The notes under the pieces: model-generated
What the model was told of the DNA's origin: nothing
What the model saw: the letters and a program-made list of their open reading frames with translations, nothing else
Database searches by the model: none
Position numbers and translations under genes: made by a program
Assembly: GCA_029934175.1 (NCBI GenBank)
Contig: JAOZMT010000034.1
Coordinates: 1 to 11,529, forward strand
Reading direction: 5' to 3'
Source of the DNA: Victivallales bacterium
GTDB taxonomy: Bacteria > Verrucomicrobiota > Lentisphaeria > Victivallales > JAUVCU01
DNA length: 11,529 nucleotides
Part shown: positions 6,917 through 11,529 of the stretch, in pieces
Numbering within the stretch: position 1 is the first letter of the stretch
Layout of the letters: every line of letters starts with the position of its first letter

Positions 6917-7885
6917 TTAAAATAAACATTTGACTGCATCCATTTTTGTTATAATACCAATTTGTATATCACTGTCTTTATCAACTATTGCTACTATGGG
7001 GCTTTTTGATATATTTACTCCTGTTAAAATTTCACTCACACTTGCATTAGACTTTATCGATGGTAAAGTTCTCATACAATGTGATACGGTTAATACTTGC
7101 CATTTATCCTCTTCTAACTTATAAAAAGCATCATAAATACTAAAGAACCCAATCCATTTTGCATAAGTTTGATTATATATTGGAACTCGCGATACATTAT
7201 TCTTCCGACAAAATTCTATGGCATCTATAATTTTCATATCTGCTTTTACATCGAACACAGTTTGTTTTTTGATGATAATATCATTAATGGTAAATTTATA
7301 AAAATCCAAAGATTTTTCAATAATACCTACCGCTTCAGAATCAATTATATTTTCAGCGGCACTTTCTCTTAATAAAAGTTTTAAATCAGAACTAGTATCA
7401 TCTTTAAGATTTTGCGATTTATGCGAAATAAATTTATTCTCAATAATTTTTGTCCCAGCTGATAATATTTTTACAGGTAAAATAAGAATATAATATGATA
7501 AGTTTAAAATATGTGCAAATAAATAACACCTTTCATAAGGAGCTTGACGGAACCAATCTTTTGGGATTATTTCAATCATTAATAATAAAAATGTCATTAT
7601 TATTGTTGTAATGAATATTGAAGACGAATCGGTAAATCCAAAAAAAGCAACAGCTTTTTTAGCACATAACGCACCACAAACAATACATATATTTGAACCC
7701 AATAAAATTGTAGCTAGCATATAGCGTGGATGACTAATAAAAAAATCAAGTATCATTGCTCGTTTTAATTTGCTTTCAACTCCTTGTCTAAGTCTAGCTT
7801 TGCGTAATGATACTAATCCAGTTTCCATGCCACCAAAAAAACCTTGTGCTATAATGAAAAATATTGCTAAAAATAAAAATATCAT
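6917..7885 (-). CDS. DUF21/CBS-domain membrane protein, short CorC/CNNM paralogue
   Basis: This 322-aa inner-membrane protein belongs to the CNNM/CorC (HlyC/CorC) family, some members of which transport or regulate Mg2+ or other divalent cations. The DUF21 transmembrane domain spans about 1-150, with four hydrophobic segments and the family motifs in variant form: FFGGMETGLVSL (16-27) and IEIIPKDWF (104-112). A CBS pair covers about 203-320 (VSRVPIYNQ at 231-239, SPIVAIVDKD at 295-304), a likely nucleotide-binding regulatory unit. Unlike its neighbour it stops after the CBS pair and lacks the C-terminal CorC_HlyC domain. The ATG overlaps the upstream stop as ATGA (7882-7885), and AAGGTAG lies about 8 bases upstream inside that gene. 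Co-translation with the full-length paralogue suggests a heteromeric partner, which is inference. Confidence 0.88.
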   Translation of the reverse strand: MIFLFLAIFFIIAQGFFGGMETGLVSLRKARLRQGVESKLKRAMILDFFISHPRYMLATILLGSNICIVCGALCAKKAVAFFGFTDSSSIFITTIIMTFLLLMIEIIPKDWFRQAPYERCYLFAHILNLSYYILILPVKILSAGTKIIENKFISHKSQNLKDDTSSDLKLLLRESAAENIIDSEAVGIIEKSLDFYKFTINDIIIKKQTVFDVKADMKIIDAIEFCRKNNVSRVPIYNQTYAKWIGFFSIYDAFYKLEEDKWQVLTVSHCMRTLPSIKSNASVSEILTGVNISKSPIVAIVDKDSDIQIGIITKMDAVKCLF

Positions 7886-9129
7886 TTTTTAACTACCTTA
7901 AATTGTGAAACCATATTATTTTTACTTTTTGTGACTGTTATCAATATATTGTTGATTTGGAGTGAGTCTCCTAAAGTTGAAATTCTTCCTAGTTTTTCAG
8001 AAAAGAGACCATTTAAAGTGTGATTATTATTATTTTCAATAATTTTAATTTTTAGTAAATTTTCTAGCATAAAAAGTGGTATTGATCCATTTATAAACCA
8101 TTCATTATCTTTGATTTCTTTTATATTCCAATCAGGTGTATCATATTCATCCTCTATTTCCCCTACAAGTTCCTCATAAATATCTTCTAAATCAATAATT
8201 CCTTGAATCCCTCCATATTCATCTGTTACAAGAGCAACTTTCATTTTCTTGTTTTTCATTGTTGCAAGTCCTTTTGTTAAGATGGTATTTTCGGGAATAA
8301 AGCAAACTTTTTGAATAATATCAGTATGCACCCAGTTTTTTTGCTCTGCTTTAGGAATAGATAAAAACCTTTTGGATAAAATCATTTCATTTGCATCATC
8401 AATATCGTTCTCCACAATAGGAAAATACTTTTGCTGAGTTTTCTTTATTAGATTTTTAATAGTTTTATAATCATCATTTTTATTTATAGTTAAAATATTA
8501 GTTCTTTGCAGCATAACTTTAGAGACTGTCTTCTCTCTTAAGGTCAAAGCATTGCGTAGTAGATTTATTTCTTTTTGAGATAGCGTTCCAGTGTTACCAG
8601 CAATGTTCAAATATGAATAATATTCCTTTTGAGATAGAGGTTTAGATTTTTTTCTACCCATTAAATCTAATAAAAATGATAAAAATACATTAATACAAAA
8701 GACTGCAGGAGATATAATTAAAGAAAAATAATATAATGGTAAAGCTATTTTTTCGGATAATTTTTCTGGAAATGCCAATGCTATTATCTTAGGAGTTATT
8801 TCACCTATAACCAATAATAATATAATAGATCCAACGCCAGATATAATCAATTTTCCTATTTGCGATATATGCAATGAATTAACTATTTCATCACTTACCA
8901 TTGATAATCCGACATTAACAAACATATTACCTGATATTAAAACAATTAATGTTTTATTATATTTTTGCATTAACTTAGAAATATATTGAAATGGCTTATA
9001 TGTTATATTATTTTTATATTCAAGCAATCTCGCTGTTGAAAGCGAAAAAAGTGCTGTTTCTGCTCCTGAAAAAAATGCAGATAATAATAAAAGTAATAAT
9101 AAAAGTAAAATGTTTGTATAAATTAGCAT
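7882..9129 (-). CDS. CNNM/CorC-type transporter with DUF21, CBS pair and CorC_HlyC domains
   Basis: This 415-aa inner-membrane protein has the full family architecture. The DUF21 membrane domain spans about 1-155 and carries SAFFSGAETALFSLS (17-31) and IGEITPK (108-114), both standard family motifs. A CBS pair follows (about 203-322, including DEYGG at 303-307 and DLEDIYEELVGEI downstream), then a CorC_HlyC domain (about 333-413). Characterised relatives act in Mg2+ or cobalt transport or efflux; older annotations call them hemolysins without good reason. Nine consecutive leucines (8-16) in the first membrane helix come partly from a 12-bp tandem repeat (9083-9106). The ATG at 9129 follows the glycosyltransferase stop by 18 bases, but that gap is a heptamer repeat with no Shine-Dalgarno sequence, so initiation may rely on coupling or a leaderless-like mode. 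It overlaps the next gene by four bases. Confidence 0.92.
   Translation of the reverse strand: MLIYTNILLLLLLLLLSAFFSGAETALFSLSTARLLEYKNNITYKPFQYISKLMQKYNKTLIVLISGNMFVNVGLSMVSDEIVNSLHISQIGKLIISGVGSIILLLVIGEITPKIIALAFPEKLSEKIALPLYYFSLIISPAVFCINVFLSFLLDLMGRKKSKPLSQKEYYSYLNIAGNTGTLSQKEINLLRNALTLREKTVSKVMLQRTNILTINKNDDYKTIKNLIKKTQQKYFPIVENDIDDANEMILSKRFLSIPKAEQKNWVHTDIIQKVCFIPENTILTKGLATMKNKKMKVALVTDEYGGIQGIIDLEDIYEELVGEIEDEYDTPDWNIKEIKDNEWFINGSIPLFMLENLLKIKIIENNNNHTLNGLFSEKLGRISTLGDSLQINNILITVTKSKNNMVSQFKVVKK
9083..9106. repeat. 12-bp tandem repeat coding for leucines
   Basis: The unit AATAATAAAAGT is repeated exactly twice (9083-9094 and 9095-9106). On the minus strand it encodes most of the nine-leucine run in the first membrane helix of the CorC-type protein. 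The 12-bp unit keeps the reading frame, so copy changes would lengthen or shorten the helix by four residues. Confidence 0.7.
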
Positions 9130-9131
9130 AT

Positions 9132-9145
9132 AATTGTTAATTGTT
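9132..9145. repeat. 7-bp tandem repeat (AATTGTT) in the ribosome-binding position
   Basis: Two perfect heptamers AATTGTT (9132-9138, 9139-9145) fill nearly all of the 18-base gap between the glycosyltransferase stop (9148-9150) and the next ATG (9127-9129). On the minus strand they read AACAATT twice, with no purine-rich Shine-Dalgarno sequence. Confidence 0.65.
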
Positions 9146-9147
9146 GG

Positions 9148-10269
9148 TTATTTTTCAATAAAGTGAATAAATTTAATTGTTTTGAAAGCATCAAACCAAG
9201 TAAAAAAAGCCTTCTGTAAATCCAATGTTTTTTTTGGAGTATTTCTATAAATTTTATTCCAGATCTCATTAAAATTATAAGAATCTAAAAATATAATAAT
9301 AGGCTTTTTCATATTTTTTTTAATAAATGAATCAAGTTCTTTGAAATTATCTAAATTTATGGTGTTAATGAGTTCAAATAATTCGTTTAGCAAATCGAAT
9401 GTTGTTGATTTATATAATACTAATTTTTCACCATTAAGAATTTTATTTATCTGTTGCCCTGTTCCAAAAGGAGTGCGGTCTGATATTCTTAAACTTGGAT
9501 AAACAGTTGAGTCTTTGATTTCTCCTATAGCCCCGACTTTTCTCAAGGCTTGAAGAAAATAAAAATCTTCTCCAGCTGGATGTCTTTTCATACCTCCTGC
9601 TCTAATATAATCTTTTACAGTGCAAGTTATAGTTGAGCCTATAGAATGATATGCATAGGGTGAATTTATTCGTTTAAGTTCATTCACATAGAGATGCAAA
9701 TATTGTTCATATTGCTCTATTGCTGAATCCATTTGAATGTTGCCTATTCGCCTATGATAAAAATTAAAGATAGCTCCCGCAAAATTTTTATTTTTTTGAT
9801 AAAAATCATATCCTTTTTGTAAATAATTATTTTCAACTTCGGTATCTGCATCTAAGGAAAATAAAATTCCTCTTTCATCTAAATATTTCAATGCAATATC
9901 CATTCCTATTTTTCTTGCACTACCTACACCTGGTTTATTAATAATTTCATAACCTTCACTTGAGGCATCTATCCAAGATAAATTTATTTTTTTTTGAGTA
10001 GCAAATTGCGAGTTATGCAAAAGTGTAATAAGCTTTTGATTGTCATTAAAATCTTCTTTAGAACAATTTTGACTATTATTAATTACAATAATAATTAAAG
10101 TTTTTGATAATAACATTTCATTATTTAATGCTATAAACTTTAAAGTTTTTTCAATGTTAGTTAACTCTGCAAGAACTGGAATAATAATAGCTCCAGAATA
10201 TTTTGTTCTTACTTCAAAGTTAGATTCTAGTTTATAAAAATTTTTATTTTTATTCAAATACTTATTCAT
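9148..10269 (-). CDS. Family 2 glycosyltransferase
   Basis: This 373-aa protein has a GT-A fold of CAZy family GT2 and would transfer a sugar from a nucleotide-sugar donor; donor and acceptor cannot be read from sequence. The N-terminal strand SGAIIIPVLAELTNIEKTL (25-43) is the usual start of the fold. GVGSARKIGMD precedes the metal-binding Asp-X-Asp in LFSLDADTEVENNY, and AGEDFYFLQALRKVG holds the acceptor-side Glu-Asp motif. RISDRTPFGTGQQ further on is shared, as I recall, with a subgroup of bacterial GT2 enzymes. No membrane segment or signal peptide is seen, so it is probably cytoplasmic or peripheral. GAGG lies about 8 bases before the ATG at 10269. It is the first gene of a three-gene minus-strand unit with the two DUF21 proteins; the functional link to them is unclear. 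Confidence 0.9.
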   Translation of the reverse strand: MNKYLNKNKNFYKLESNFEVRTKYSGAIIIPVLAELTNIEKTLKFIALNNEMLLSKTLIIIVINNSQNCSKEDFNDNQKLITLLHNSQFATQKKINLSWIDASSEGYEIINKPGVGSARKIGMDIALKYLDERGILFSLDADTEVENNYLQKGYDFYQKNKNFAGAIFNFYHRRIGNIQMDSAIEQYEQYLHLYVNELKRINSPYAYHSIGSTITCTVKDYIRAGGMKRHPAGEDFYFLQALRKVGAIGEIKDSTVYPSLRISDRTPFGTGQQINKILNGEKLVLYKSTTFDLLNELFELINTINLDNFKELDSFIKKNMKKPIIIFLDSYNFNEIWNKIYRNTPKKTLDLQKAFFTWFDAFKTIKFIHFIEK

Positions 10270-10305
10270 TATAAATCCTCTATATATTTTAAATATATAA
10301 GAAAA

Positions 10306-10336
10306 TAGCCCTTATGAAAATCATTCATAAAGGCTA
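10306..10336 (-). terminator. Intrinsic terminator after the AlbA_2 gene
   Basis: TAGCCCTTATGAA (10306-10318) pairs with TTCATAAAGGCTA (10324-10336) around a 5-base loop. In the minus-strand RNA the single imperfect position is a G-U wobble, giving a 13-bp stem followed by UUUUC and a U-rich stretch. It lies about 30 bases past the AlbA_2 stop codon and ends that transcript before the glycosyltransferase gene. Confidence 0.8.
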
Positions 10337-10365
10337 CTTTTATTACTTTTTTACTCTAAATTTAT

Positions 10366-11514
10366 TTAAAGGTAGAGAGTTACACAAAATTCTTCACCTT
10401 GTTCTTCAAAATTTATACTTTTATCTATTTTTTTCACTTCATTACATACCATTGGAATTCCTCTTCCCAATTTATCAATATATCGCAAGTTTTCCATAAA
10501 TTTCACGATAACAGGATTAATAGCATAAGAAACACCAGCCCTAATTTTGTCAACAGATATTGTATTTGGTAATCGACCAGGACTTTTAAATTCAATTCTA
10601 TTATCAAATATGAAAATTCGTATTTGAGAACCTAATATGGAATAATTCCTATGAACAACAGCATTAACTAATAGTTCCCTAAAAACAATTGTTTTAAAGT
10701 TTTTTGATAATGCAACTCTTTTAGTTCCTTCAATTGTTGATGCTTCAGGAATTAAATTATTAATTAGTGCTACTGCTGTATCTACTTGAATATCTATTGT
10801 CCCATCTATAGTTTTTTTGTCTATTAACTCTGAATTTATCTCATTTCCTTTAAACATTGCCACTGTGATAGATGAATTAAATAATCTTCTTTGTGGATTA
10901 ATACCAAATAATAAAAGACCTGCGACTGTGCATTGATTTTCACTAGTCATAATATCTGTATTTCTTAAAAGTATTAATTTTTCATTTTCACTTTCTGACA
11001 AAAAATCTATATCATACCTTTGAAAATATTTATCTATTTGAGTTAAATTTAAATCAGTCATTGATGTATAATCCACACCGTTTAAGTCATAATGAAAAAA
11101 ACCAGATTGTTGATATAAACGCATTAATTCATCTTGTGAAGCAACTCTATTTGTAGAGCCTATTCTAATCAAATATTTATTATTTATTGTTTGGTAAGGT
11201 TTATTTTTTCCTTTTGCAATATTAATAACAATAATTTCTTTATCATCCAAAAGAACTTTTTCATAAATGGGAGTAATTGCAGGAATTATATTTTGTCTAG
11301 CTATATTCATAATCCATTCCTCATAATTAAATACTGAATCGACTCCTAAAATCTCTTTTTGGTCTCCAACTCCAATCATCAGAACTCCACCATAAGAATT
11401 GGAAAATGCTACAAATTCCTTTGCAATAGATTCTTTTTTTACATTTTTTTCTTTAAATTCTACAGCACTATTCTCACCTTGTGATATAATTTCTATTATT
11501 TTATTTTCATCCAT
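10366..11514 (-). CDS. AlbA_2 (Schlafen-type) putative nucleic-acid-binding protein with HATPase_c_4 domain
   Basis: This protein (382 aa from the chosen ATG) joins an N-terminal AlbA_2 domain (about 5-125) to a C-terminal GHKL-type ATP-binding domain. AlbA_2 marks are AVEFKEKN, FVAFSNSYGGVLMIGVGD and the YLIRIGSTNRVAS stretch. The C-terminal part shows FRELLVNAVVHRNYS (Glu-Asn-His pattern of the ATP lid), SPGRLPN and RYIDKLGRGIPMV, standard for HATPase_c_4. Proteins with this pairing are usually annotated as transcriptional regulators or ATP-dependent helicase-like proteins, without firm biochemical proof; some Schlafen-type relatives occur in defence loci. A GTG at 11523 would give 385 aa, but AAGGTGAG (11519-11526) makes the ATG at 11514 the better start. 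No in-frame stop is seen before the window edge, so a longer N-terminus cannot be strictly excluded. It has its own terminator and looks like a single gene or the last gene of an operon. Confidence 0.87.
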   Translation of the reverse strand: MDENKIIEIISQGENSAVEFKEKNVKKESIAKEFVAFSNSYGGVLMIGVGDQKEILGVDSVFNYEEWIMNIARQNIIPAITPIYEKVLLDDKEIIVINIAKGKNKPYQTINNKYLIRIGSTNRVASQDELMRLYQQSGFFHYDLNGVDYTSMTDLNLTQIDKYFQRYDIDFLSESENEKLILLRNTDIMTSENQCTVAGLLLFGINPQRRLFNSSITVAMFKGNEINSELIDKKTIDGTIDIQVDTAVALINNLIPEASTIEGTKRVALSKNFKTIVFRELLVNAVVHRNYSILGSQIRIFIFDNRIEFKSPGRLPNTISVDKIRAGVSYAINPVIVKFMENLRYIDKLGRGIPMVCNEVKKIDKSINFEEQGEEFCVTLYL

Positions 11515-11518
11515 TTTA

Positions 11519-11526
11519 CTCACCTT
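11519..11526 (-). promoter_or_regulatory. Shine-Dalgarno sequence that decides the AlbA_2 start
   Basis: On the minus strand AAGGTGAG lies four bases before the ATG at 11514. The alternative GTG start at 11521-11523 is part of this same motif and would have no ribosome-binding site visible in the window, so the ATG is preferred. Confidence 0.65.
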
Positions 11527-11529
11527 TTT

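Noticed and set aside
6733..6939. A 68-aa minus-strand reading frame (begins MQSNVYFKK)
   Set aside because: It overlaps the end of the DUF21 gene and is otherwise the translation of the repeat modules in the intergenic region; no ribosome-binding site and no family features.
10314..10499. A 61-aa plus-strand reading frame starting in the terminator
   Set aside because: It starts inside the hairpin at 10306-10336 and runs antisense to the AlbA_2 gene; no supporting features.
10366..11529. Defence island
   Set aside because: A single AlbA_2-type gene beside glycosyltransferase and cation-transport genes is not enough; no nuclease, methylase, toxin-antitoxin or reverse transcriptase is seen.

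Overview
The window is very AT-rich, Gram-negative-type bacterial chromosome. Evidence for a Gram-negative (diderm) envelope is a secretin with a signal peptide, a lipoprotein-type signal peptide on the next gene, and a Tsp/Prc-type periplasmic protease. The combination of a long Tsp/Prc, a cytoplasmic TPR protein with a charged linker, and tandem DUF21/CBS genes resembles the PVC group (Verrucomicrobiota, Lentisphaerota, Kiritimatiellota). That placement is inference from family resemblance and is not proven by anything in the window.

Layout. Positions 1-173 are non-coding and carry degenerate 7-bp repeats. Positions 174-2814 (minus strand) hold prc followed by ispF, overlapping by 17 bases. 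A strong hairpin terminator at 2865-2902 separates this pair from the TPR gene upstream (2924-4300, minus). A divergent intergenic region (4301-4475) carries a recognisable promoter for a plus-strand pair: a short stand-alone secretin (4476-5714) and, after a single spacer base, a lipoprotein of the M28/glutaminyl-cyclase type (5716-6621). Positions 6607-6916 hold a convergent intergenic region built from several short repeat families. A minus-strand operon follows: a family 2 glycosyltransferase (9148-10269), a full-length DUF21-CBS-CorC_HlyC protein (7882-9129), and a shorter DUF21-CBS paralogue (6917-7885) joined to it by an ATGA overlap. A second hairpin terminator (10306-10336) closes the last gene, an AlbA_2/HATPase_c_4 protein (10366-11514, minus), whose upstream region lies outside the window.

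How the genes fit together. Most are housekeeping or envelope genes: isoprenoid precursor synthesis (ispF), periplasmic protein turnover (prc), outer-membrane channel plus envelope zinc enzyme, probable divalent-cation transport (DUF21 pair) and sugar transfer (GT2). I see no tRNA, rRNA, CRISPR array, transposase or phage gene, and no clear new defence or secretion system. The least ordinary features are the secretin/cyclase pair and the recurring 7-bp tandem repeats at gene borders, one of which occupies the expected ribosome-binding position of a gene.
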